DNA of 64,000 nucleotides from Ipomoea triloba. Lineage: Eukaryota; Streptophyta; Magnoliopsida; Solanales; Convolvulaceae. Position numbers and translations under genes: made by a program. Positions within the stretch are counted from its first letter, which is position 1. The number at the start of each line of letters is the position of its first letter. The stretch is from assembly GCF_003576645.1 (NCBI RefSeq), contig NC_044920.1:7387312-7451311 (forward strand), given 5' to 3'. The notes under the pieces are model-generated. The model had not been told where the DNA came from, made no database searches, and saw only the letters and a list, made by a program, of their open reading frames with translations. Positions 11,217 through 21,700 of the stretch are shown here, one piece after another.

Positions 11217-11617
11217 TTGAGGCGGGCTTCGTGATCAAAGCTCAAGCGCTCGATATTGTACTAAAAAGGGAAGTTTTTAGTGCAATCCTTCCAGGGAGTT
11301 TCTGGAAGAAGAGTGGACGTAGGCGGGTTGGCCGAACCACTTAAAAATCTCTCTTGCATTTACTTTCTGTTTTTATCTCTCGCTAACTTCTCGATTGCAC
11401 TGCATATAATCACACCTCTCGAACTAACTCAAACTCGTGCTAACTAAAAGGGGATAACATTTCCGCTGCGCATAAAACTTTGTCTTCACCTCGTGAGGTA
11501 TCGAACCTAAACATCCTAAGTTCAATACACACGAGAGGTCGAAAAGATTTGCAAAATCTTATACAAGTCTATCCCCCCCCCCCTCTAGACTTGTACCCCA
11601 TCCCCTTGGGACCAACA

Positions 11618-11643
11618 ATTGGTATCAGAGCAAGTTCTCTGAT
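11618..11643 (+). promoter_or_regulatory. Primer-binding site (iMet-tRNA) inside a hairpin
   Basis: TGGTATCAGAGC at 11620-11631, two bases after the LTR, is the standard plant copia site complementary to the 3' end of initiator-Met tRNA. ATCAGAG (11624-11630) pairs with CTCTGAT (11637-11643) across the loop CAAGTT, so part of the site can be hidden in a 7-bp stem. The arrangement is identical in the second internal region (24459-24482). Confidence 0.9.
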
Positions 11644-11730
11644 CGATATAAACCTTTGTTTATATTGCCTAGAGATCCTTCTTTGAAAAATCTTCTTAAA
11701 TATTTTCAAAGCACGAGATAATTTTTCAAT

Positions 11731-13968
11731 ATGGACAGCATGTTGTCGAGACATCTTCTCTTTGATCTTAGCAGGTTTGACGACTGGAAAACACGCATGC
11801 TTGCGTACTTATCAGCCCTCCATGATGAGATGGCCGAGGTTATAACTTCTGGACCAGTCAAGATCCTAATGGTTAATACTGCTGCAGTTCAAACCCAAGA
11901 AACACCAAAGTACATCCCAAAACCTAGGGAAGAATGGACCAGTGATGATAGGAAGAGAAACAACCTGGACAATATTGCCAAGGATATTCTCTTCAGAGCT
12001 ATAGACGAAACCATCTTCCCAAAAGTGAGGAAGTGCAAAACGGCAAAAGAGGTATGGGATACTTTGATGTTAATTGGTGAAGGTGACGAACAGGAAAAGG
12101 AAAACAAGCTCACCGTGGCCATGAAGAAGTTCGAAGACTTCAAGATGAAGCCAGGAGAGAGCATCGACAGCATGGAGTCTCGGTTCATGAAGCTCACAAC
12201 CGAGATCAGTGACCTTGAAAAGGAGATCCCACAAAAGGAGCTGAACCTGAAGGTCTTACGTGGCCTCACTAAGGAGTGGGAAGTAAAGGTGATCACGATG
12301 AGAGATCACCGAGATCTGAAGGAAACCACAACAGACAAACTCTTCCGGGATCTCAAAGCCTTCGAGTTCGAGATGTTCCCAAGAGATGAGGACATTGTGG
12401 ATCGACGAAACGTAGCACTTGTTGCTGAGCAACCATCCACATCTTCAAGGTCAGACTCTAATCCTATGAATGTTATGTCTGACGAACAGTTTGCTCTCTT
12501 TGTGAGAAAGTTCAGGAAATACATGAAGATGAACCAGGAGAGCAACAAAAGTTCACCTTCCTCCTCAAGAAGGAAAAATGAGAGATATCCATCCAGAAGG
12601 ACGGAGGAGGAAAATCAGGGTCTATGCTACAACTGTAGAAGACCGGGACATTTCAAGGCCGAATGCCCTTACCCACTAGTAAGCAAGCATCAGGGCCAAG
12701 AAGGCAAGGATTCCAAGAGAATAGAGGAATCCAGGGAGAAGCCAACACAAGGTGGCTTCAAAGGATCATCAAAGACGTATCAGCGCAGGAAGGCGCTTGT
12801 TGCTGAAGAATTCGAGAGGACAATCGAGGAGTCCGAGACGTCGAGCTCCAGCGAAAGCAGCAGCAGCTCAGAGGATGAGAGGGGGCTCATCTGCTTATAC
12901 ACCGAGGAAGAGGAGAATCAATGCCTAATGGCCATTGACAACGAGGTAACCTCTACTCCTACATCTCGCTGCTCTACTTCTACCTCTCGTTGTTCTTCAT
13001 TTAAAAGCGATGAGGACCCCTTCGAGATGTTGGAATCGCTCAGAAGGAACCTTAACATCGCCAATAGCACTCATGCTAGAGTGATGGATGAAAACAGCAA
13101 GCTAACTGCTGAAAGAGATATGCTTAAGAACGTCTCGAAAGAGAATTTGGAGCTGACTCTCAAAGTAAGTGAGTTAGAAGCCAAAGTAATCCTACTATCT
13201 GAAGAGTGCAAAGCTCGAGAGACGAGAGAGCTTAATCTTCGAAAGGTCATAGCATCATACACTAATTCCTCCAAAGCTATGGAGAAAATGGTGGTTGATC
13301 ACAGACCTACAAGTGATAGAACCGGTCTAGGGTTCCATCAAGACCATCTCTCGAGAGATAAACAGACCAATGGTTTGGGAACTTCAAGAAATGGAGGATC
13401 TCAACCCAAACCAAATAAAGGTCATAAAGGACCAACAGAAAAGACCAGAGTAGCTATTCATAAACCGTCCCTATACACCAGCAATGGAAAGTATAGGAAA
13501 GCTACGAAGAATGGCCGGGTAAACAATATCGAGAGATCACCTTGCTATCTCTCGCAAGGCCATTCCAAGTACAAAAAGAGCTACACTCCATATAATGCAC
13601 CTCAAGGCAAATATGGAAGGTCTGAGATCCACATAGTTAGGAACTCACGGATGGAGAAAGGAAGACTCTATCCATCTAGTGAGAATTGGTCATCAAATCA
13701 CAAGTTCTGGAAGAAACCTCACTTTCAGCAATTTCACATGACCAAACAGCGTATGAAAGGCATGGTGCATAAGCCGGTCGAAAAGTCTCTACCTAAGTTG
13801 ATTTATGCACCAAAGAGGCCTAAAACCTTTGCTAGCATTCCTTATAATTATCAAACGTACAATGGCTACATTGCGCCTAGGCCTGGAATAATGGGCACAA
13901 GGTATAAATGGATGCCTAAACTCACTAACCCACCAGGACCCAAAGTTTGGGTACCTAAACTTGCTTGA
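11731..13968 (+). CDS. gag: Gag polyprotein, copy 1 (745 aa)
   Basis: Structural capsid/nucleocapsid protein of the retrotransposon. Start at ATG 11731, 100 bases after the PBS; the other full copy starts at the same relative ATG. The N-terminal ~230 residues are a UBN2/DUF4219-like copia gag domain ([12 protein letters not shown] near the start). A CX2CX4HX4C zinc knuckle, [14 protein letters not shown], lies at residues 299-312, for RNA binding. A Ser-rich acidic stretch (about 370-385), a predicted coiled coil (about 445-500) and a long basic, aromatic tail ending [12 protein letters not shown] follow. The frame is intact and ends in TGA. pol is in the -1 frame. A GTAAGT at 13165 and GGTAACC at 12945 inside gag are candidate splice donors. 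Confidence 0.93.
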   Translation: MDSMLSRHLLFDLSRFDDWKTRMLAYLSALHDEMAEVITSGPVKILMVNTAAVQTQETPKYIPKPREEWTSDDRKRNNLDNIAKDILFRAIDETIFPKVRKCKTAKEVWDTLMLIGEGDEQEKENKLTVAMKKFEDFKMKPGESIDSMESRFMKLTTEISDLEKEIPQKELNLKVLRGLTKEWEVKVITMRDHRDLKETTTDKLFRDLKAFEFEMFPRDEDIVDRRNVALVAEQPSTSSRSDSNPMNVMSDEQFALFVRKFRKYMKMNQESNKSSPSSSRRKNERYPSRRTEEENQGLCYNCRRPGHFKAECPYPLVSKHQGQEGKDSKRIEESREKPTQGGFKGSSKTYQRRKALVAEEFERTIEESETSSSSESSSSSEDERGLICLYTEEEENQCLMAIDNEVTSTPTSRCSTSTSRCSSFKSDEDPFEMLESLRRNLNIANSTHARVMDENSKLTAERDMLKNVSKENLELTLKVSELEAKVILLSEECKARETRELNLRKVIASYTNSSKAMEKMVVDHRPTSDRTGLGFHQDHLSRDKQTNGLGTSRNGGSQPKPNKGHKGPTEKTRVAIHKPSLYTSNGKYRKATKNGRVNNIERSPCYLSQGHSKYKKSYTPYNAPQGKYGRSEIHIVRNSRMEKGRLYPSSENWSSNHKFWKKPHFQQFHMTKQRMKGMVHKPVEKSLPKLIYAPKRPKTFASIPYNYQTYNGYIAPRPGIMGTRYKWMPKLTNPPGPKVWVPKLA

Positions 13969-13979
13969 TTTCCTTGCAG
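13165..13979 (+). promoter_or_regulatory. Candidate 815-nt gag intron joining gag to pol
   Basis: Donor AAA|GTAAGTGAG at 13165 (phase 0 in gag) and acceptor TTTCCTTGCAG|G ending at 13979, directly before pol codon GAC in phase 0. Removal would skip the gag stop at 13966-13968 and fuse gag residue 478 in frame to the protease, keeping the zinc knuckle. A second in-phase donor, GAG|GTAACC, lies at 12946. Copy 2 has the same sites and the same 815-nt spacing (26004-26818). No transcript evidence is available here. Confidence 0.4.
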
Positions 13980-16900
13980 GACACCAGGGACGTGTGGTTC
14001 ATTGACAGTGGATGTTCGAGACATATGACTGGAAATCTAACACTGCTTGAGAACATCCAACCTATCGAAGGTCCCTTGGTGACATTTGGCGACAACGAGA
14101 AGAAGGGGCGCACAAGAGCTGTTGGTGAAATCCAAAAGAATGAGCTGGTTATTAAAGGAGTGTCCTACGTTGAGGGGCTCAAGTTCAATCTCCTTAGTAC
14201 AAGCCAGTTCTGTGACAAGGGCCACAAAGTTGTCTTCACCAAAAGCAAATGTCAGATTATGAACGAGGAATCTCTCGAAGTCGTCTTGGAAGCAGCAAGG
14301 AAAGGAAACATGTACATAGTGGATTGGAGGTCTGCAAAACCATCCCTATGTATGCTAGCAAGGAGCAAGGAAGACTTATGCTGTGATTGGCATAGTAAGC
14401 TTAGTCATCTGAACTTCAAGACTATCAACAAGCTTACTAAGAGGAACTTAGTGGAAGGACTGCCCAAAGTGACGTTTCGAAAGGATAAAATCTGTGAGGC
14501 ATGTCAACGTTGCAAACAGATCAAATCCTCTTTCAAGAGCAAAGCCGATACATCATCCACTAGACCATTAAGTCTTCTTCACATGGACTTATTTGGCCCA
14601 GTGGATCCACCCAGCATAAAGGGAAAGAAGTACACTCTTGTGGTAGTGGATGACTACACAAGATTCACTTGGACCGTGTTCTTAACCAAGAAAAGCGAGA
14701 CAAAAATTGCCCTACCAAATCTCTTGAAACAAGTTCAAGTTGAAAAGGAAATCTCGATACTAAAGATCCGGTCAGATCAAGGTGGAGAGTTCGTTAATCA
14801 AGTAATCGAGAGCTACTGCAACGAGAACGGAATTCATCATCAACTATCAGCTGCTCGAACACCTCAACAAAACGGGGTTGCTGAAAGAAGGAACAGAACT
14901 CTCAAAGAAGCCGCAAGGACCATGCTCTCGCAAGCCAACATATCACAAGGATTTTGGGCAGAAGCAATCAACACAGCGTGCTACACCCAAAATCGGTCCT
15001 TGATAGTAAAAGGAGTTGGAAAGACTCCATATGAGTTGTGGAATGGAAGAAAACCGAATGTAAGCCACTTCCACTCATTCGGGTGCAAATGCTATATTCA
15101 CAACAATGGGAAGACTCAACGAAGAACTTTTGAAGAAAAGGCAGATGATGGAGTATTTCTGGGATACTCATCGACAAGCAAAGCACTCAGAGTCTTCAAT
15201 AAGCGGAGTTTGGTGGTTGAAGAGTCCATACATGTTACCTTTGATGAAAGGGCATCAACAAATCAACCATCAAAGACAACGGAAGCTGCTAAGGAAGATC
15301 AGCCAGAGTCTATCGAGAGATCAAACTTACCTCTCGAAGACAAGCAGTCGATAGTTCGAGACGTAGCAGAACTCCAGTCAGAATCAGATGGTGAAGAGTC
15401 TACCAAGAAGAAAGCGCCTGACTCAGTTGATCAAAACCAGATCATAAATGTTCAACCCATATCTCAACCTTCAATGGAAGTATCAACTGAGGAGCCGCAA
15501 CCCGACCTAAGATGGCTGAGAAATCACCCTGCTGATCAAGTGATCGGAGATGTACGTGACAGAGTTCGAACCAGATCAGCTTACAGAGAAAGCATGTTTG
15601 CTTGTTTTCTATCTCAAATAGAGCCTAAGGTGATCGATGAGGCTCTAAGCGACGCAGATTGGGTGCAAGCAATGCAAGAGGAACTTCATCAGTTCGAGAG
15701 GAACGACGTTTGGGAACTAGTTCCGAGACCTCATCATCAGAATGTCATTGGTACAAAGTGGGTTTTCAGAAACAAGATGAATGAGGATGGAGTTATTGTT
15801 AGGAACAAGGCCAGACTTGTTGCCAAAGGCTACTGTCAGGAGGAAGGAATAGATTTTGATGAAACCTTCGCTCCAGTGGCACGTCTCGAAGCTATACGCA
15901 TCTTTCTCGCATATGCCGCCTTCAAAGACTTTAAGGTATATCAAATGGATGTCAAGAGCGCTTTTCTGAACGGACTTCTCGAAGAAGAGGTGTACGTTGA
16001 ACAACCTCCGGGTTTTTTGAAGGACGTGGGAGCTGACAAAGTATACAAATTAAAGAAAGCACTTTACGGCTTAAAACAAGCTCCGAGAGCTTGGTATGAT
16101 ACCTTATCCTCTTTTCTACTTCAGTGTGGGTTCACCAAAGGCCTAGTGGACAAAACATTGTTTAGAATTAAGGATGGGGATCACATCTTATTGGTGCAAA
16201 TCTATGTGGACGATATCATTTTTGGTAGCACCAATCCAGACTTGTGCGAGAAGTTCTCCAGTTTGATGAAAGGAAAGTTCGAGATGAGCATGATGGGAGA
16301 GCTCAACTACTTCCTTGGACTACAAGTGAGACAGCTTAAGGAAGGTATCTTCATCAACCAGGAGAAATACACCAAGGATCTGCTCAGGAAATACAACATA
16401 GAAGGGAAATCCTCAGTCAAAGTACCTATGGGAACCTCTCTACGTATCGATGTCGACAGCGAAGGTCGAGAGGTCGATCAAACCACTTATCGAGGTATCA
16501 TCGGATCTCTTCTTTATTTAACTGCAAGTAGACCAGACATATCCTTTGCAGTAGGTGTATGTGCTAGATTTTAGGCAAGTCCTAAGGAAAGTCACCTAAA
16601 TGCATCCAAAAAGATTCTTAGATATCTAAAGGGTACGCAGAGTGTTGGGCTCTGGTATTCGAAAGGTGGATCTTTCGAACTTATGGGTTATTCAGATGCG
16701 GACTTTGCCGGTTGTAAGATAGATCGAAAGAGCACATCAGGGACATGTCAGTTTCTAGGTGGAAGACTTGTCTCATGGTTTAGCAAGAAACAGCATTCAA
16801 TAGCTACAAGCACCGCTGAGGCAGAGTATGTAGCAGCTGGAAGTTGCTGTGCTCAGATTTTATGGATGAAGCAACAATTACTGGATTATGGGGTTGAGTG

Positions 16901-17147
16901 TAAGGAGGTTAAGATTATGTGTGACAATACAAGTGCTATTGCCATCACCCACAATCCAGTGTTACACTCCAGAACAAAGCATATTGATATTAAGTATCAC
17001 TTCATCCGAGACCACGTTGAGAAAAAGGACATCACTTTGGAATATGTTGCAACGGAGAAGCAACTAGCAGATATTTTCACAAAAGCGTTATGTGAAAATA
17101 GATTCTCTCAACTAAGGTTAGAATTGGGAATGATAGAGTTGGGTTGA
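13965..17147 (+). pseudogene. pol: Pol polyprotein, copy 1, one nonsense codon
   Basis: Copia-order polyprotein of ~1060 codons. Aspartic protease [12 protein letters not shown] with D14; integrase zinc domain with H near 143 and Cys pairs near 176; integrase core D208, D271, E307 (a D-D-35-E spacing); reverse transcriptase with [11 protein letters not shown] and YVDD (about 747-750); RNase H with SDADFAG near 910. A CAG-to-TAG change at 16572-16574 (codon 870) stops translation between RT and RNase H; the frame is otherwise open to 17147. There is no ATG at the start: the frame opens after a stop at 13956 and overlaps gag by about 10 nt in the -1 frame, so expression needs splicing, frameshifting or similar. 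The protein would replicate and integrate the element but this copy cannot make all of it. Confidence 0.93.
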
Positions 17148-17301
17148 ATGGTCAAATCTTATCTTCTTGTATTTAGTGCCATGAACTGTTTCGCATGTGA
17201 GGGGCGGTTTCATCAACTTTATGGCAGCTTTGGAGTTACACAAGCATTGAATGGTCATTCATATTGCATCCCGTGACTCAACAGTGGTAACCCTATTGGG
17301 C

Positions 17302-17309
17302 TATAAATA
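17302..17309 (+). promoter_or_regulatory. Internal TATA box before the small ORF, copy 1
   Basis: TATAAATA in GGGCTATAAATAAGAGG, ~40 bases before the ATG at 17348. The same box and spacing recur in copy 2 (30309-30316) and copy 3 (minus strand, 62494-62501), while bases around it vary. This fits an internal promoter for the accessory genes. It is inferred from sequence alone. Confidence 0.5.
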
Positions 17310-17347
17310 AGAGGGTTTCTTTCAGAAGTTCATACCATCAACTTCCC

Positions 17348-17717
17348 ATGGAGAAAAAGAAAGGAAAAGATGATGTTCCATTCTTTTATAGAGGAAAGAA
17401 ACCGGCAGTCAAGTCCAAAGATTTTCAAGGAGAAAACTATCCAGAATCAACGAAGGGTGAACAGATTAACGGAGCTTCCTGATAATCCAAGCAAGAATCC
17501 TATTCCCATCCAAGGTGAATGGATCCCCAAATACGAGGAGATCCACAACGATGGGATACTGGAATCAGGAGAAGAGTCCTGCACAAGAGGGACTCCTACT
17601 GCTGCACATTCTGGAAAAGGGCCTTCCTCAACCAAATGGAGAACCAAGGGAAACGGAGAGGAAGACCAGATGGGACTTTCTGAGGTCTGCAGCAGCCAAA
17701 GGGATGATCATACCTAA
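17348..17717 (+). pseudogene. Accessory small ORF, copy 1, frameshifted
   Basis: Homologue of the intact 122-123 codon ORFs at 30355-30726 and 62087-62455. Starts MEKKKGKDDVPFFYRG and contains KSKDFQGENYPESTKGEQI, then a one-base insertion near 17464 shifts the frame; the remainder (ELPDNPSKNP..., GEWIPKYEEIHNDGI) stays readable in the next frame to 17717. Lys-rich N-terminus and acidic middle, no membrane segment, no family I recognise. It sits between pol and ORF3, 40 bases after a TATA box. Confidence 0.65.
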
Positions 17718-18057
17718 TCCAAAGACATTAAGAGGATTAGCGATGAAGATGGTCACTCCCAACTATAGTAAGCAGCTCCGGAGAGAAGAATAAGAAAAGG
17801 GAATAGCCACCCCCAGTTCTATTATTAGACAAATAGGACTTTAGATGGCTAGTTCCCGCCTTAACGATAGATTCCTATTAGGCTGACCAAGGCCAAACAA
17901 AAGTTTCTAGGGAATTTAATAGGATATTGATTCATATGTAATGTATCTGGAAATCACTAAATGAACTTAAGGATATGTTCCAAGTGATATCTTTTAAATG
18001 AATCAAACTTGTTTCTCTCGCAATCTGTATTCGAAAGGTAGTTCGAGAGGTCACCCG

Positions 18058-18131
18058 ATCAGTTTGTCTACATACATTATGTCTCGAAGAAGGGTAGTTC
18101 GAGAGGTCACTTCGAAAGATAACAAACTGAT
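18058..18131 (+). promoter_or_regulatory. Long-range RNA stem, pol-ORF3 spacer, copy 1
   Basis: ATCAGTTTGT at 18058-18067 pairs exactly with ACAAACTGAT at 18122-18131 and encloses ~54 bases with two TTCGAGAGGTCAC-type words (one starts just before the stem). Matching stems exist in copy 2 (30972-30979 with 31036-31043) and copy 3 (61673-61682 with 61737-61746, minus strand). Confidence 0.5.
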
Positions 18132-18155
18132 ATCTCTGAAAGGAGGAATAAGGAG

Positions 18156-18344
18156 GGTTAGGGATCAAAGGGAAGATCCCTAACCAGATCAAGATGGAGG
18201 AATAAGGAGGGTTAGGGATCAATCACTCAGGGGGAAGATCCTTAACCAGATCAAGACGGAAGAATAAGGAGGTTTAGGGATCAATCACTCAGGGGGAAGA
18301 TCCTTAAACTCATGAGGAAGATCATTCACCTTCGAAAGGTGAAT
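18156..18344 (+). promoter_or_regulatory. Cluster of four RNA hairpins, copy 1
   Basis: Stem 1: GGTTAGGGATC 18156-18166 with GATCCCTAACC 18175-18185. Stem 2: 18210-18220 with 18237-18247. Stem 3: GTTTAGGGATC 18272-18282 with GATCCTTAAAC 18299-18309. Stem 4: ATTCACCTT 18324-18332 with AAGGTGAAT 18336-18344. Loops of stems 2 and 3 share AATCACTCAGGGGGAA. Paired changes between stems and between copies keep the pairing. Possible roles are RNA stability, translation or packaging; none is shown. Confidence 0.6.
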
Positions 18345-18401
18345 TTGATAAGCTCAACGGATATATGAGGTGGAACGACTATCTTTGGACATAAATGCTA
18401 G

Positions 18402-18409
18402 CCACGTGG
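18402..18409 (+). promoter_or_regulatory. G-box upstream of ORF3, copy 1
   Basis: CCACGTGG, a perfect palindromic G-box core, ~260 bases before the TATAAAAG box of ORF3. It is conserved at 61462-61469 in the minus-strand copy and reduced to CAACGTGG in copy 2 (31273-31280). G-boxes bind bZIP/bHLH factors in plants; use here is inferred. Confidence 0.45.
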
Positions 18410-18667
18410 TCATCGGTTACTGACGGTTTTTCGCACTTAAGGGCATTATTTTGATTAGTGGGAGCATGCTTATTTTAAAACATCAATACTCCACTATCTC
18501 AAAGCTTAAACCGTTCTATACTTTACCAAAATACCCTTACCAAAATACCTTATAAGCTGACCGTTATCAGGGGTATTTCTGACTTCTTACATCTTTTAAA
18601 TCAACCGGGATCCTTCCACGGGTCAAACTCTCAACCCTACCCATATATCCAACCCGAATCCGCCTAA

Positions 18668-18675
18668 TATAAAAG
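18668..18675 (+). promoter_or_regulatory. Internal TATA box before ORF3, copy 1
   Basis: TATAAAAG, 108 bases before the ORF3 ATG at 18783. It is conserved at 31537-31544 (copy 2) and 61193-61200 (copy 3, minus strand). It suggests ORF3 can have its own transcript. Confidence 0.5.
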
Positions 18676-18782
18676 CAAAATCCTTCTTCTTTACCCGGAT
18701 TCAAACTCAAAACCATATACCCAAAATCCCCAAATCCTTAGACGCTGTACACATTCCCTCCAAAACACACAAACTTTCTTCA

Positions 18783-21700
18783 ATGGCGTCTGAAACATCA
18801 TCTTCTTCATCTTCATCTTCATCCTCCAGTGCATACCAGAGAGAGCTAGACCACATACGCTCTCAGATTAAACAAGTCAAGGCGGGAAGCATCCTTGACA
18901 AAGATGGCTTCATCACCCACTCGCCAAATCCAACAATGGCGGAGAGAGTCCTGAAGAAATTTGAGAAGGCAGGACTAATGCGGTACATGACGCATGACTA
19001 CCGAACCATTCATGACCTCGACTACACAGAATGGTTCGCTCATGCCAAGGTCACGAAGGGCAAGGTTGAAAGCCGCTTCAACGAAATAGACATAACAATG
19101 TCTGTGGGTGATTTACGAGCAGCATTCGACTTTGCTACGTCGGAGGAGGCAGTCAAGCACCTATCGGACTACAGCATGGATAAGCAGGAGTTTTGGGACA
19201 AAATCCGATTGGAGACTGCACCACCCAGAGCATCCTCTGCCCTCCGCAGATTTCATTTGAAGGAGAGGTTTGCCCTAGCCGCCGAGCTCATCATAAAATT
19301 CATCCTCGGCAAGGTGTCCGGAACAGACGAAGTCAATCTGGACACTCTGAAAATCCTCCACGCCATCTGGAACAACAACAAGTTGGACTGGGCTCACATC
19401 ATCTTCGACTGCCTCAAACACCAAGTGCAGAGCTCAGTTTCCAACTCCGACCTGACAATCTACAAAAAGGTTGGTTTTGGCTTTGTTGTTCAATTTCTAT
19501 TGAGACTGAAGGGCTTCGAACTGAGGGAAGGGCGAGAGGTTCATCGGAATACCTATATGGGTAGAACGAAACCTCAAGCTAAGGCAAAAGGTGCTAAGGA
19601 TGCATCCTCACCCTCAAAGCCTAAGGGAAGGGGCAAAAGGAAAGCCCCAGCTAAGGAAAAGGGCTCTGATGACGAGCTTTTGGACATCCCAGTCAAGAGG
19701 GTTGAATTGAAAAGGAAGGCCAAGAGGACCAAGACTGCTGCTGTCACCCAGGTTCGAGAGGTGACACCGTCCGTTATACAAGTACCATTTGAGGACAGGG
19801 CACAAGCCCAGGGGGAACCTCAGGCTACACTGGCCACTGAGGTTGAGAGAGTGCCCCCTACCAAGTCCCTGTCAGGAACTTTAAGTGTTGATATACTTGC
19901 TGTTGATGGTGCTGAGGATGTTGATGAATCTGTTGGTTTGCCTCAAGAGGAGGCTCGAGAAGTTGAAGGTACTGGGATCAGTGATCCAGTACAGGGTATT
20001 GTTGAGGAACCACGACAGGTGGTTCGAGAGGTAGATATTCCAGCAGCTGAAGATCTAGACTGTGTGGTGGCTGCTGATGGTCAGGGCACTGTGGTCAGGA
20101 ACCCAGTGTAAGCTTTTCTGAATGATGGGTTGACACATGATCTCTCGGTTGTTCGAGAGATAACTGAACAAGCTGTAGAGTGTGCATCAGCAACAGAAAT
20201 CCTACCTGCTGACTCTGATGAGCTGAATGCTGAAATCACATCTCGATTGAATCAAAGTGTTGAGAACGTATCGAGTTTGGACGACTTTTCCAGAGTACTT
20301 CGCTGGATCAACTGGAGAACAGGTCCCTTTGATCAATTGATCTCAAGAGCAGCAGAGATGGAGGCTGAGGAACGATTTGCACTAAACTGGTTAGATCTCA
20401 CTGAAATCCCAGCCGACGAGCTTCAAAACCGTGCCCATGAGATGCTAGTAATCAGGAGTAATCTTGGTCGATCTGACAAAGGAAAGGGCATAGCTGTTGA
20501 TGCACAAGAAGATGAAGCCGAGCCTGAAGAAGATCCTGAACTAGATGCTCAATTTCGAGAGGATATCAGGCTTGCCACAGCAATATCCTTGGGACAAAGT
20601 GTAGAACACACGAGAGGTCCAGGAGAGACCTCTGGGGTTGCTCGAGATGATGCTGACACTCCTACTCCAACTGCAGCAATCCCCTTGTCCCAAGTGAGTG
20701 AATCTGCTCTAGAAGACCAGGTAGCTTCGAGAGGTGAATCCGAGACCTCTGAAGCACATGAGGTGGCACCTAACTCTGTCTTACTACTGCCACCACCTGA
20801 GTCCACACCCTCGAATGCAACAGATGAAGCTCAGACAGTTCGAGAGGGTGAAATTTTGTTGCTCCAACTCCCAGGCTTTCCCATCGATACGGTTAATAGG
20901 GAAAGGTGGAGTGCACCAGTTGCTCCTGAGATAATAGATATTCCAGACTCACCAGAGCATACTGAAGTGCAAACAAGTGAGCAACAAGAGCAGAATGAGG
21001 AGAACCCTGCTGGTTCGAGAGTTGAGGTTCAAGAAGGTGGAAACCGGGAAGCACCTGCCGATGAATCAACTCCTCCAGTAGATGATCACGTTCCCAGCAC
21101 TGGTTCGAGAGGTAGTGTTGAGGGGGAACCTCAATCAGATGGAAACCGGGAAGCATCTGATGCAGAGACTCCCACCTTGGCCAATCCTACCTTACCAGCA
21201 GCTGAAGCTGAGGCTCCAGGTTCGAGAGGTGAAGAGCAAGAAGTGATCCATCCCTCAGGTGGAAACCGGGAAGCACCTGATATGGAGCTACCTTCGAGCT
21301 CTGATCCCAGTGTCCCTGCTGAACCTCAGGAAGTCAGTCGAGAGGTGGAATCACGAATGCAAGTCATGGGTGGAAATCTGGAAGCACCCAAGTCCCCTCC
21401 GACTAGAGGTACCACTCAATCTTCTTCTCCTTCTTCTTCTGACTTTGATCAACAGGCCGAACGAGCTTTCATTGGCGAGGTGCGTCAATTCATGGCTGAT
21501 CAATCTCAGAGGATGGCTCAACTTGAGCATGTACTTGCTGTTGTTCGAAACGCTGCAATACCTGTGACTGGCTCCGGTGACTCCCAAGCCAATCACGAAG
21601 AACTTCTCGAACAAGCAGTGTGGGCTGAGAATGCAGCACAAAGGGCTGCGGATGAGGCTGCGGTAGCTCGAGCAGAGACTGAAAGGATGAGAACTGAATT

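Larger units (their letters stand above)
9315..11617 (+). mobile_element. LTR1 of the tandem array (2303 bp)
   Basis: Begins TGTTAGGAAC and ends GGGACCAACA, with canonical TG...CA termini, followed by the primer-binding site. It has a TATATAAG box at 10167-10174. It is ~500 bp longer than LTR2 and LTR3 because a 122-bp unit downstream of the TATA box is repeated six times. The upstream part holds TCGAGAGGT words in both orientations. The ~120-base terminal section (pyrimidine and C-runs, then CCCCATCCCCTTGG) is nearly the same in all copies. Confidence 0.95.

Noticed and set aside
13950..13980. Classical -1 frameshift signal between gag and pol
   Set aside because: The overlap of frames is only about 10 nt and has no slippery heptamer; splicing or another route is more likely.
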